A stretch of DNA of 64,000 nucleotides, from contig CAVTDW010000019.1 of the NCBI GenBank assembly GCA_963733505.1, positions 62,001 through 126,000 of the forward strand, in the 5' to 3' direction. This stretch comes from JALYXV01 sp963733505. Lineage in GTDB: Bacteria > Actinomycetota > Acidimicrobiia > Acidimicrobiales > Palsa-688. Numbering within the stretch: position 1 is the first letter of the stretch; each line of letters starts with the position of its first letter. Of the stretch, positions 52,862 through 62,046 are shown one piece after another. The translations under genes were made by a program, and so were the position numbers. The notes under the pieces were generated by a model that was given only the letters and a program-made list of their open reading frames with translations, was not told the origin of the DNA and did not search any database.

Positions 52862-53641
52862 TCAGGCGACCAACGCCGGGGCATAGCGGGGAAATCCGTC
52901 GGTCCACCACACGTGGCCGCCAGCGTCGATCACGTAGGCCTCGTACCCCGGGAGTCCCCCGAGCCACGATGGGGCATCAAGGCCCATGGCCAGTGCCGCC
53001 GTGGCGTACGCGTCGGTGAGGATGAGTTCGGGTCCGACAAGGGTCACGCTGGCGAGGGCATCCGCGGCTCGACCGGTGAGCGGGTCGATCACATGGTGGC
53101 CCCGCTCGGCAGTTCCCGACGTGGCGACGGCCAGGTCGCGACCAGCGACGACGACGGTCAGCGCATTTCGCACCAGTGGATGGGCAATGCCGACATGCCA
53201 GGGCCGACCCGGTTCCGGCTCTCCTCGAATTCGGACGTCGCCTCCGGCATTGATGCAATGGTTCGCCGATCCCCGCTCGAACAGCATCGCCGATGCCATC
53301 TCAACCGACCACCCTTTTACCAACCCTGACGGATCGAGCCGCCCTGTCGCGTAACTATCGAAGTAGCCACCGGTGTCCTGACCGATCTGCTGGCCGCGCT
53401 CCAGCACCCAACCAACGTCCGGATGACATTCAGCGATGGTGATCTCGCCACGGTCGAGCCGGCTGATCTGGCTGTCCTCCCTGTAGGTGCTGAAGATCTC
53501 GTCGACCTGGCGAAACCACTGGAAGATGTCGTCGAGTTCGCTCGAATCAATATTCGGATCGCGCACATCGACAGAAATCGCAGTGCCCATGACGTGCTCC
53601 AGGCGGTGGCAGCCAGGGCGGGCGAGTGCGGGTTCAGCCAT
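52862..53641 (-). CDS. apbE: FAD:protein FMN transferase ApbE
   Basis: Attaches FMN through a phosphoester bond to Thr in target proteins. The 259-residue protein reads HVMGTAISVDVRDP, DEIFSTYREDSQISRLDRGE, then GGYFDSYATGRLDPSGLVKG, NHCINAGGDVRIRG and GTAERGHHVIDPLTGR, with a C-terminal metal site in ILTDAYATAALAMG. No signal peptide is evident. The gene overlaps the FMN-binding protein gene, whose Thr is the obvious target. Confidence 0.93.
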   Translation of the reverse strand: MAEPALARPGCHRLEHVMGTAISVDVRDPNIDSSELDDIFQWFRQVDEIFSTYREDSQISRLDRGEITIAECHPDVGWVLERGQQIGQDTGGYFDSYATGRLDPSGLVKGWSVEMASAMLFERGSANHCINAGGDVRIRGEPEPGRPWHVGIAHPLVRNALTVVVAGRDLAVATSGTAERGHHVIDPLTGRAADALASVTLVGPELILTDAYATAALAMGLDAPSWLGGLPGYEAYVIDAGGHVWWTDGFPRYAPALVA

Positions 53642-54119
53642 GGGCCTTGTCGAGGGCCGACTGCAATGACTGGGCGTAGGACGCGCTGGTATAGGTGGCC
53701 CCGCCGATGGTGTCGATCTGGGCGCTCTGGGCTTGGATGACTTCGTCGTGAAGCAGCGGCGCCGCTTGGTCGCTGATGTCGCGGGACCGGGCCCGATCGG
53801 ACGGCAATTTGAGTGCCTTCACATCGATGATCTGATTGCCGCTCACGACGACGGCGACTTGCACGTCGCCATATCGGTTCGAGAACAGGGCTCCCGTAAT
53901 CGTCCTGGGACCCGATGTCGGGCCGACTGTGGTCGTCGGGTTCGAGCCCGGTGGCGGCGCCCCACCTGGGGCGGGGCTGGTGTTGGCCGGCCCGGCGGGG
54001 ACGGTGGAAATCGGCGGGACCGCGTTGATCGAGAGGCGCGACGCCGGCGACGACTTGAATGTCAGGATCAGCCACAATCCGATCAATGTGAGGGCGACGG
54101 CGGCCGCGGATCGACGCAT
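53634..54119 (-). CDS. FMN-binding domain protein (ApbE substrate)
   Basis: A 161-residue protein with an N-terminal membrane helix (AAAVALTLIGLWLILTF), a Pro/Thr/Gly linker and an FMN-binding domain. The domain begins GALFSNRYGDVQVAVVVS and ends with the flavinylation motif IGGATYTSASYAQSL, where Thr takes FMN from ApbE. It sits between the ferric-reductase-like gene and apbE and overlaps apbE by 8 bases. Confidence 0.9.
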   Translation of the reverse strand: MRRSAAAVALTLIGLWLILTFKSSPASRLSINAVPPISTVPAGPANTSPAPGGAPPPGSNPTTTVGPTSGPRTITGALFSNRYGDVQVAVVVSGNQIIDVKALKLPSDRARSRDISDQAAPLLHDEVIQAQSAQIDTIGGATYTSASYAQSLQSALDKAHG

Positions 54120-54128
54120 TGAATCTCC

Positions 54129-55526
54129 TCAGAGCTCGAAGCGCTCACGGTGGATTTGCGAACGCGCCACGCCGAGCGAGCGGAGGCTTTTCGCCGCGAT
54201 ATCCATCATTCCCGTGGGCCCGCACAAATAGACGTCACGTTGTGCCACGTCAGGGACCTGCTGGCGCAGGCTCCGGGCGCCCAGCGGATTCGGCTTCTGG
54301 TCCCGTCGACCCAGTAGATAGCGGACGGTGATGCGTCGAGCGACGGCGAGGTTTTCCAGCTCCGAACGGAAAAGGAGATCCTGTTCGGTAGTCGCCCGAT
54401 ACAGGAGGGTAATGTCTCCTGGCCCGCCCGGGAGATCCTCGATCATGGCCCGCAGCGGGGTGATTCCGACGCCGCCGGCGATGAGCAGCACCCGGCGGTG
54501 GGTCCGGCGCCGGGCGGTGAGATTCCCGTAGGGGCCCTCAGCCATTACTCGCGTTCCGGGGCGAACGTGGCGCAGCGCCTGGCTGTGGTCGCCGACCCCT
54601 TTGGCCGTGATCCGGAGCCACTGCGGATTTGGCGCGACCGACAGCGAAAAAGGGTGCGCCTCCCACCATGAATGACGCTCGAGGAATCGCCACCGGAAGA
54701 ACTGGCCCGACTCGGCCCCCATCCGGGCGAGGTCGCGGCCGGTGACATAAACCGATACCGCATCGGCGCTTTCGGCGTGCACCGCCTCGACCCGCATTCG
54801 GTATCGGAAGGCGTCACGAATCGGGACGGCGACGCGGTACCAGAGGAGAAGGCCGAAGACCGCGATATACAGGGCCACCCAAAGGTAACGGTTGGTTGGG
54901 TGGGTGATGAACTCATTTCCCGTTGCCAACTGGTGGCTAAATGACAGTGCGATGGCGATATAGGTGTAGAGGTGGAGGAAGTACCACGTCTCATAGCGAA
55001 GCCGGCGGCGGGCGATCCTGGCCGAGGTGATCCCGACCATGACGAGCAGCCCGAGGCCGGCGGTCGCCGCGAGCACGTCGGGGTAGGCGCGAATGAGTCG
55101 TGCTGTTTCGGTGGTAACCGCACGGTGGTCGGCGGCCGCGTAGCCCCAGATGGTGAACAGCGTGTGGGCGACGAGCAGCACGATGGTGTACTGACCGTTC
55201 GATCGGTGCCAGCCGGCCAGGCGATCGGTGCCGACGACGCGGTCGAGCCACGGCAACCGGGCCATCAGCACGACCTGGACCAGGATCAGGTAGGTCCCGA
55301 GCAGGGCCGTGATCCGTCCTGCGGCGGTGGCGCGGTCGGCAAAGGTGTGCAATGACCCGCCGGGCGTGTTGGTCCACCACATTGCGACCACCGCCATGGC
55401 GCCCGCGGCGATGACCGCCAGCACCATGGCCTCACGCTGATCCTGGGTCGAGCGCCATGGGCGGCCGCGGCGGTCGCCGCGGCCGCGATCGGCCCGGTCG
55501 GTGCCGCGGGGCGCTTCAGACAGCAT
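54129..55526 (-). CDS. Ferric reductase-like transmembrane flavo-heme protein
   Basis: A 465-residue protein. The N-terminal half has six or so helices with His in AGWHRSNGQYTIVLLVAHTL and YFLHLYTYIAIALSFSHQLA, likely heme ligands. The C-terminal half is a ferredoxin-reductase fold with FAD segment WWEAHPFSLSVAPN, GPYGN and NAD(P) segment LIAGGVGITPLRAMI, ending DVYLCGPTGMM. It would pass electrons from NAD(P)H across the membrane, then probably to the flavinylated protein downstream. It is the first gene of the ferric-reductase/FMN-binding/apbE operon. Confidence 0.92.
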   Translation of the reverse strand: MLSEAPRGTDRADRGRGDRRGRPWRSTQDQREAMVLAVIAAGAMAVVAMWWTNTPGGSLHTFADRATAAGRITALLGTYLILVQVVLMARLPWLDRVVGTDRLAGWHRSNGQYTIVLLVAHTLFTIWGYAAADHRAVTTETARLIRAYPDVLAATAGLGLLVMVGITSARIARRRLRYETWYFLHLYTYIAIALSFSHQLATGNEFITHPTNRYLWVALYIAVFGLLLWYRVAVPIRDAFRYRMRVEAVHAESADAVSVYVTGRDLARMGAESGQFFRWRFLERHSWWEAHPFSLSVAPNPQWLRITAKGVGDHSQALRHVRPGTRVMAEGPYGNLTARRRTHRRVLLIAGGVGITPLRAMIEDLPGGPGDITLLYRATTEQDLLFRSELENLAVARRITVRYLLGRRDQKPNPLGARSLRQQVPDVAQRDVYLCGPTGMMDIAAKSLRSLGVARSQIHRERFEL

Positions 55527-55716
55527 CGGTCCAGTCTGGACGGCTGGCCTTAGAACAAGCTATGGACAAGGCAAGGGTCAGGTAAAAGGCGGTGCGGGCC
55601 GCCTGGAGCGTCTGGGCCCCTGTTGTCACCGGAGTCCGACTGAAGCCGTGGCGGCGAAGACCGTCGAGGAGCGGGACGGCGATGCGGTCATCGTCCTCGA
55701 CCGCCAAGACTCGCAT
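55516..55716 (-). pseudogene. Truncated response-regulator receiver stump
   Basis: The start MRVLAVEDDDRIAVPLLDGL, RRHGFSRTPVTTG matches the first 35-40 residues of an OmpR-type receiver domain, including the acidic pocket residues. After QTLQAA the sequence stops resembling a receiver, so the phospho-acceptor Asp and the DNA-binding domain are absent. It lies between the phosphatase gene and the ferric reductase gene and overlaps the start of the latter. It is probably a remnant of a regulator that once belonged to the Kai operon. Confidence 0.6.
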
Positions 55717-55806
55717 CAGCACCAGCATGCAGCACAGAAACTGGTTCTGGTTCTCAGCCCCGGTGCCGAGTCCTTGCGGTGGCAGGTCCTGCGTCGACCG
55801 CTCGGA

Positions 55807-58004
55807 TCAGCGAGCGCCCGCGATTCGGGCGACGAGTATCGCCACGTCGTCGTTTCGGCCCTCTTCTGGGGGGAGCAACGCGTCGATGACGCCTCGGCAG
55901 ATCCGCTCCGGGTCGGTCGTACCGAGCGCCGCGGCCGCCTGGGCCAAGCGTTCCAGCCCGTCGGTCAAGGATTCGGCGCGGCGCTCGACAAGCCCGTCGG
56001 TGAACAGCACCAGAGTGTCACCGGGCTGGAGTTCGATGGTCGCTTCGGCGGGCGCCCGGGCGCCCGTAACCCCAAGCAGGACACCGACGCCACCTTGGAG
56101 ATAGCTGGCGCGACCATCGCGCAGGAGCAGCGGTGGCGGGTGCCCGGCGCTGCTCCACGTCAGCCGCATCTGCTTGACATCGACCACGACGAGCACGCAG
56201 GTCGCCATCGTCAAGCCGAGTTGCTCCATCAACCGGTCGAGCCGGGCCAGCACGACGTCGGGGCTGCTGCAATCCTCGTAGGCATAGGCCCGAAGCCCGG
56301 TTCGCAGCTGACCCATGGCCGAGCTGGCCTCGATGTCGTGGCCGATGACGTCGCCCACGACGAGTGCTGCGGTCGCGTCATCGAAGGCGATGACGTCGTA
56401 CCAGTCGCCACCCACGAGGACGCCGGCAGTGGCCGAAAGGTAGCGCACCGCGATCTCGATGCCGCTGACCTTGGGGAGCGTGGCGGGAAGGAGGGCCCGC
56501 TGGAGGTTCTCGGCCAACTCGTGCTCGCGCTGGTACGCCCGGGCGTTGCCAAGGGCCAAGGCGGCTCGATGGGCGACTTCCACCGCGAGGTCGAGATCCT
56601 CGTCGGTCAATACGTGGTCGCCGTCGCCGTCGGTCGACATGACCAGGACGCCCAGGGTTTCTCGCCTGGCCTGGATCGGCACGACGACACTTGAGTGCAC
56701 TCGATAGTGCTCGACCGGCTCGGGTTGTTCACCGTCGACGGCCGCTGTGGCGAGCGGGGCAGCCATGTCGCGGGGTCCGAACAGCTGCCCCTGGCCGGTG
56801 CGCAGGACCTGGGCCACTGGGTCGGTTCCCCCGCGATCGATCGGGGAGGCCATGATCGCCGAGCGGAGCGCGGTCGCCTTCGTCCGGTCCCGGTGGGAAA
56901 CGGCCGCGTGCTCGACGGTACCGTCGACCTCGACCAATTCGAGGATGCACCAGTCGGCCGATGCTGGCGCCAGTACCCGGGCCAGGCGGCCCAGGAGCTC
57001 GTCGACGTCCATGGTTGTCGTGAGCACCGTGCTGGCGGTTGCGAGTATGGCCAGGCGTCGTTGCGCTTCTTCTGCCCGAGCGAGCAGCTCGATGCGCTCC
57101 TGTTCGGCTCGTTTGGCCGCCGTGACCTCGATGATCGTTGCCCCGGCGCCGACGAGCACACCCGCCGAGGTGCGCACCGGGTAGTAATCGACCCTGAAGT
57201 AGCGGACGCCACCGCGCCCGACGTTGAGCTTCATGTCGCGGCCGAGGATGGTGCGCCCGGTGGTCACGACCCGTCTCAGATCGGCGCCGACTTCGGGCGG
57301 CAGGGGCACGACCTCGCCGACGGGGCGACCGATATGGTCCTCCACCGGGATCCCGCTGATCTCCGACAGCGCCGCGTTGACCCGCACGTAGCGCAACTCG
57401 ACGTCGAACACCGCGATGGCCACCGGCGCCGAGCCCACGATCGCTTCGACGAGGCCCAACGCCTCCTCTGCGGTTGCCCGGGCGACGTGTTCGGCACTCA
57501 GCAGGACCGCCCGTTCTTGCTCCGCCAGCCCATGGTCCATTCGGTCGGCGGCGATCCACGCGACGAGCGCGCCGTCCGCGCCGGCGCCGGCGGGCACGGC
57601 CCGGAATGAGCTGACGAGGAGCACACCGTCGCGGCGGCGGACCCGACAGTCGCCCTCCCATCGGTCGCCACCGGCAGCCGCTCGCAGCGTCTTGGCTGCG
57701 CCCGCCCGGTCGTCCGGATCGAAAAGCACCTCGAGGACGGAGCTGCCGAGGGCCTCAGGGGCAGCATGCCCGTAGAGGATCTCCGCCGCGGCATTCCATT
57801 CGACGATCGTTTCGCCGTCGACCATCACGACGGCGACCGGAAGGGCCGCCAGCACCGAGGCCAGCGCCGACCCGCCGCCGCGCGCGCCGAACCGCCACCG
57901 CTCGCCGACCCGCCGCGGCGCGCCGAACCGCCACCTGGGGTAAGGCCCGGCGCAGGCCTGCCCGAAAGGTGGTTCGCCCCTGTATCGCCGCCAGTTCCGA
58001 TCAT
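55807..58004 (-). CDS. PAS/GAF/SpoIIE-type serine phosphatase in the kai operon
   Basis: A large sensor phosphatase. Two PAS-like domains (VVMVDGETIVEWNAAAEILY, then VAIAVFDVELRYVRVNAALS) precede a GAF domain (LATASTVLTTTMDVDELLGR) and a C-terminal PP2C/SpoIIE domain (VGGDWYDVIAFDD, VVGDVIGHDIEAS, GRNDDVAILVAR). Asp residues in GGDWYD and GDVIGHD bind metal. The ATG at 58004, six bases past the kaiB stop, is preferred; joining it to the PAS frame needs one base shift in a GC-rich repeat near 57890. GTG 57855 is the in-frame alternative. It probably relays KaiBC output. Confidence 0.85.
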
Positions 58005-58009
58005 GGGGA

Positions 58010-58315
58010 TTAGGGGTCTTGCCGGAGATCCAAACCGATGAGCACCCGCTCGGTATTCGACAGGTCACCGATGATCTTGCGAACCGGTGGTGGCAACCGA
58101 CGTTCCAGCGTGGGAATGGCGACGATCTGTTCGCCCTGGGCAAGCTGCGGGTGCTCTAACAAGTCGATTACCTCGATGGTGTACCTCCCTGCCAGATGCT
58201 CCTCGCAGATGTGCCTCAGGTTGGACAGCGCGGCAACCGAACGCGTCGTCTCGCCGGCAACGTACAGCCGCAGGTGCCATATACCGTCGTCGTTCTCAGG
58301 CTCGGCGTCGCTCAT
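58010..58315 (-). CDS. kaiB: Circadian clock protein KaiB
   Basis: A 101-residue KaiB homologue of standard length. It shows WHLRLYVAGETTRSVAALSN, YTIEVIDLLEHPQLAQGEQ, IVAIPTLERRLPPPVRKIIG and ERVLIGLDL, all conserved in KaiB. In cyanobacteria KaiB switches fold to bind KaiC. Its ATG overlaps the kaiC stop by four bases (ATGA), so the two are coupled. No kaiA gene lies nearby. Confidence 0.96.
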   Translation of the reverse strand: MSDAEPENDDGIWHLRLYVAGETTRSVAALSNLRHICEEHLAGRYTIEVIDLLEHPQLAQGEQIVAIPTLERRLPPPVRKIIGDLSNTERVLIGLDLRQDP

Positions 58316-59727
58316 TCTGCGCCCACTGTGACTCCAGTCTCCGGCTCAAGAAGCTTGATACCCGACGACGTCATCTCGAATCGCCGGACCTGGTTGGAAT
58401 GTCCCATCCCCCGGGCCTTCAACACGTACAACACCCGGTGGCGCTCGTTGCTGTTCTGTATGTGGCGAACCTGCACCCAGCTATCGATAAGCGACGAGAT
58501 CGTCGGATCCTCGGGCTCGCGCTCGGAAATCAAGCTGGTGAACACTGCCGTAATCTGCCGCTGCTTCAGGTAGTCGACCATGCGCATCAACATGGCTTTG
58601 ATGTCGAGCGAGCTTCCCATGGCGTGGAAGTCGGTGATCGGATCGACCACGACAACGTCAGGTCGGAAGTCTTCCACCTCGCGATACAGCGCGGTCAGAT
58701 GGTTTTCGAGGCCAGCCTGGGTCGGGCGGGTGGCCCGGATACGAAGGTTGTCCGACTCCACCCATTGCCCAAGGTCGAGCCCGACTGAACCCATATTCCG
58801 CAGGATCTGTAACTCCCCTTCCTCGAACGCCAGGAGGAGGCAACGCTCGCCGCGGGCGCACGCGGCGGCGGCAAAGTGCGCCGCCAGCGTGGACTTGCCG
58901 GTGCCCGAGGTGCCCGAGATCAAGGTGGTACTGCCCCGGTACAAGCCTCCCCGGTCGAGCATTTCGTCGAGGGCGTCGACCCCCGTGGAAACGACCTCGG
59001 CGGACGCCGGGTGGTGGAGCTCGAACGCGGAAACAGGCACCACGCTGAACCCCCCCGGCCCGATCAGAAACGGCAGCTCGCCGGACGCGTGCTGTGCCCC
59101 GCGGAGTTTCACCACCCGCAGCCGCCGCGTGGCCAACTGGTCGGTCACGCGATGGTCGAGCACGATGACGCAGTCCGAGACGTACTCCTCGATACCGTGG
59201 CGGGTCAACGATCCCTCGCCGCGCTCGGCGGTGATCACAGCAGTCACGCCTCGTGCCTTCAACCAGGCGAACAGACGACGCAACTCCGCTCGCAGGATCC
59301 CCGAGTCGCCGAGGGCTGAGAACAACACCTCGATGGTGTCGATGGCGACACGCTTGGCTCCGATGCGATCAATGGCAAAGCCGATCCGGACGAAGAGCGC
59401 CTCGAGGTCATAGTCGCCGGTCTGCTCGATCTGTTCGCGCTCCACCTTCACGAAGTCCATGACCAACAGCCCATCGCGTACCAAAGCATCGAGGTCCCAT
59501 CCGAGACCTGCGGCGTTGGTGGTCAGTTCGTCGGTGGTTTCTTCGAACGCGATGAACACGCCGGGCTCGCCCATCTCCGCTCCTCGAACGAGGAATTCGG
59601 TTGCCAGCAGGGTCTTGCCGCACCCCGGGCCGCCGGTAACCAGCGTGTTTCGGCCCCGGGGAAGCCCACCGGAAGTGACGAGGTCGAGGCCGGAGATACC
59701 GGTCGGACAATGCTCGAGCTCGCGCAT
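58312..59727 (-). CDS. kaiC: Circadian clock ATPase/kinase KaiC
   Basis: A 471-residue double-RecA protein. CI has Walker A GGPGCGKT at 32-39 and catalytic EE at 62-63; CII has GTSGTGKST at 272-280 and EE at 302-303. The segment PTISSLID places Ser411-Ser412 where cyanobacterial KaiC has its Ser-Thr phosphorylation pair. It ends about 48 residues short of the 519-residue S. elongatus protein, so the KaiA-binding tail is probably missing. The ATG at 59727 follows AAAGGAGG, a strong ribosome binding site; an upstream in-frame Met (59775) is unlikely. It leads the kaiC-kaiB-phosphatase operon. Confidence 0.95.
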   Translation of the reverse strand: MRELEHCPTGISGLDLVTSGGLPRGRNTLVTGGPGCGKTLLATEFLVRGAEMGEPGVFIAFEETTDELTTNAAGLGWDLDALVRDGLLVMDFVKVEREQIEQTGDYDLEALFVRIGFAIDRIGAKRVAIDTIEVLFSALGDSGILRAELRRLFAWLKARGVTAVITAERGEGSLTRHGIEEYVSDCVIVLDHRVTDQLATRRLRVVKLRGAQHASGELPFLIGPGGFSVVPVSAFELHHPASAEVVSTGVDALDEMLDRGGLYRGSTTLISGTSGTGKSTLAAHFAAAACARGERCLLLAFEEGELQILRNMGSVGLDLGQWVESDNLRIRATRPTQAGLENHLTALYREVEDFRPDVVVVDPITDFHAMGSSLDIKAMLMRMVDYLKQRQITAVFTSLISEREPEDPTISSLIDSWVQVRHIQNSNERHRVLYVLKARGMGHSNQVRRFEMTSSGIKLLEPETGVTVGAE

Positions 59728-59897
59728 CCGCCCCTCCTTTGCCCGACTCGCGCTTCCTCCCGGTCGCAGAGACACTACTCGTGCTCCCCGCGGTATCGCC
59801 GTTCGCGACGACGCTGCCTGCGGTGCCGGTCTGGGTGCCGGCCTCCGAAGGACCCTGCCTGCGGTGCCGGCCTCCGGCTCCGCAAGGGCGCCCCGCG

Positions 59898-60656
59898 CTA
59901 CCAGGTGGCAGAAAGGAGCCCGGCGGCTACGACCGCGGCGGCGCCGCCAGCGAGGACGAATCCAGCCTTGAACAGGCCGCTCGGAAGGTGCACCAGGCGG
60001 CCGATGTCAACCGCATCGCTCGGTGCCGGGGCGCGCGGCAGCTCCAGAGCCGCCCGCAGGCCACCGAGGACGAGGAACCAGACGGCAACTGCCCCAACGA
60101 GGGCATCGATACTGGCCGTTCCCCGGGCGATGAGCCATACGACCCCGCCGACCCAGGCGGTCATGACGACCAGGCCGAAGACGTTCCGGATCCATAGCAC
60201 GATATTGACCACGCCGAGGACGAGAAGGACGATCAGCCAGAGCCTGAGCAGGCGATGCTCGACCAGCCACGCCCCGGCCAATCCGAGAAGCCCCGGCGCC
60301 GGATAGCCGGCGGCCGCGGTCAACATCCGCCGCAGCGACCCGCCCGGCCCATAGTGGATCGTGACCCCCGACGAGTCGGCGCGAAGGTGGATGGCCGTGA
60401 CCTTGCGGCCGACGAGCAGCGCCACCACGGCGTGGCCGCTCTCGTGCACTGCGGTAACGCCCAGGCGAGCCCAGCGCCACACCCGCCGCGGCACGACCAG
60501 CGCCAACGCCAGGCCAAGTGACGCCGCGGCCATAACCGGCCGGCTGATTCCCAGGCCCGCCACCCGATAGGCCGCGCCGGCAGCAGCAGCCGCAACAGCC
60601 GCCGTCGCACCGACGACCGCAGCTGGCAGAGGCATTCGATCCAACATAGGCACCAT
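59898..60656 (-). CDS. M50-type membrane metallopeptidase
   Basis: A 252-residue membrane protein with 5-6 hydrophobic segments. The zinc motif HESGH lies in VTAVHESGHAVVALLVGRK at about residues 71-75 and is followed by the family pattern VTAIHLRADSSGVT. The M50-like fold suggests intramembrane or membrane-associated proteolysis. The gap to kaiC (59728-59897) contains a short direct repeat (CTGCCTGCGGTGCCGG, twice) and probably the kaiC promoter. Confidence 0.83.
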   Translation of the reverse strand: MVPMLDRMPLPAAVVGATAAVAAAAAGAAYRVAGLGISRPVMAAASLGLALALVVPRRVWRWARLGVTAVHESGHAVVALLVGRKVTAIHLRADSSGVTIHYGPGGSLRRMLTAAAGYPAPGLLGLAGAWLVEHRLLRLWLIVLLVLGVVNIVLWIRNVFGLVVMTAWVGGVVWLIARGTASIDALVGAVAVWFLVLGGLRAALELPRAPAPSDAVDIGRLVHLPSGLFKAGFVLAGGAAAVVAAGLLSATW

Positions 60657-60707
60657 GGTCCTGAGACGTCCGTCAGCGCAACCCGAGCGATCCGACTATC
60701 CCGATCC

Positions 60708-61548
60708 TCACGACCCTCGTGGAGCAGGCGATGACGACGCCTGCAGCGCCAATGCCGTCTCGGCATCGGCGGGAAAGAACGACTCGATCGCCAACTCGGC
60801 GATGGTGATGTCAAGCGCGGTCCCGAAGGTGGCGATCGTGCTGAACAGCCGGAGCTGCCCCGCCCCGTGGCGCAGGACGAGAGGAACGAAGAGGCGGTCG
60901 GCGACCTTGTCCGGGCGCTTCTGTTGGCGACCATTCGAGGTCATCGGGAATGTTGGAATAGGCCCGGAGTTCCGCCGCCAACTCGGCGAGGTCGGGAGCT
61001 CCCGTGATCGCCACCTGGCGGTCGAGGCGTTCGAGCAGGTGGCGCGCCCACTCCCCCAGGTTCTCGATGCGCGGCGCCAATCCGTCCGGATGCAGGGAGA
61101 CGCGCAACGCGTTCGGACGTGGCGTGAGGAGGCCGGGAGAAACACCATCGGTGAGAATCCGAAGGGCGGCATCGTTGGTGGCAACGATGTCCCAGCGGCG
61201 GTCGACGACGACGGCTGGAAAGGGCTCGTGGCCCCGCACGATGCAGTCGAGCGCGTCGCGCAGCGGCGCCATCTCATTGGCATCGAACGGCGTCTCGTGA
61301 TATACGGGGGCATAGCCCGCCGCCAGCAGTAGGGCATTGCGGTCGCGCAGCGGCACCTCCAGGTGCTCGGCCAGGTGGAGAACCAACTCCCGACTCGGCT
61401 TCGATCGGCCCGTTTCCACAAAGCTGAGGTGGCGGGCCGACACCTCGGCCTCGACCGCCAGGCTCAGTTGGCTGAAGCGGCGGCGCTGTCGCCAATCACG
61501 TAGGAGCTCGCCGACCGGCGTCGCCGCTCGTGCCGCGGTAATCGTCAT
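60708..61548 (-). CDS. MmyB-like helix-turn-helix transcription regulator (frame break)
   Basis: An XRE helix-turn-helix (ELLRDWRQRRRFSQLSLAVE, then SARHLSFVETGRSKPSRELV) is followed by the MmyB-like ligand domain (PFPAVVVDRRWDIVATNDAA). The frame switches near 60925-60935; the continuation reads KVADRLFVPLVLRHGAGQLR, LFSTIATFGTALDITIAELA, to ALQASSSPAPRGS at 60708. Total about 280 residues. It is divergent from the SnoaL-like gene, which is its likely target. Confidence 0.85.
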
Positions 61549-61665
61549 CGTTCCACCCTAACGACGACGCAAGGTCACGATCGATTACCCGTCAGGTAAG
61601 TGCGCGCCGGCGCGACGACGTTCACGATGGCACCTGACACGACACACGAAGCAAAGGAGAATGGA

Positions 61666-62046
61666 ATGACTCAGACAATCTCAACCGACATTGCAACGAT
61701 TGTCGACACCAACTTGATGGCGTTGACTGAGACCGATCCGGGGCGGCGAGCCGAGCTGATCGAACGGGCATGGAGCGAAGATGGCAGCCTGACCGACCCG
61801 CCGCTCGTGGGCGAGGGCCATGCGGGCCTCAACGAGTTCGCGGCGACGATCTGCCAGCATTACGCCGGCCAACGTTTCCGCCGGGTAAGCGGGATCGACG
61901 CTCATCATGACCGCTTCCGCTATGCCTGGGAACTGGTCACCGCCGACGGGACGGTCACCGTGGCGGGAATCGACGTCGGCCAAACCGCCCCCGACGGCCG
62001 GCTGCGCACCATCACCGGGTTCTTCGGCGATCTCCCTCTGCGGTAA
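61666..62046 (+). CDS. SnoaL/NTF2-like fold protein
   Basis: A 126-residue NTF2-like protein. It begins MTQTISTDIATIVDTNLMAL, has RAELIERAWSEDGSLTDPPL, and ends with beta strands (RFRYAWELVTADGTVTVAGI, LRTITGFFGDLPLR). The ATG at 61666 follows AAAGGAGA. Such proteins are isomerases, hydratases or ligand binders; the substrate is unknown. It is divergent from the MmyB-like regulator. Confidence 0.85.
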   Translation: MTQTISTDIATIVDTNLMALTETDPGRRAELIERAWSEDGSLTDPPLVGEGHAGLNEFAATICQHYAGQRFRRVSGIDAHHDRFRYAWELVTADGTVTVAGIDVGQTAPDGRLRTITGFFGDLPLR

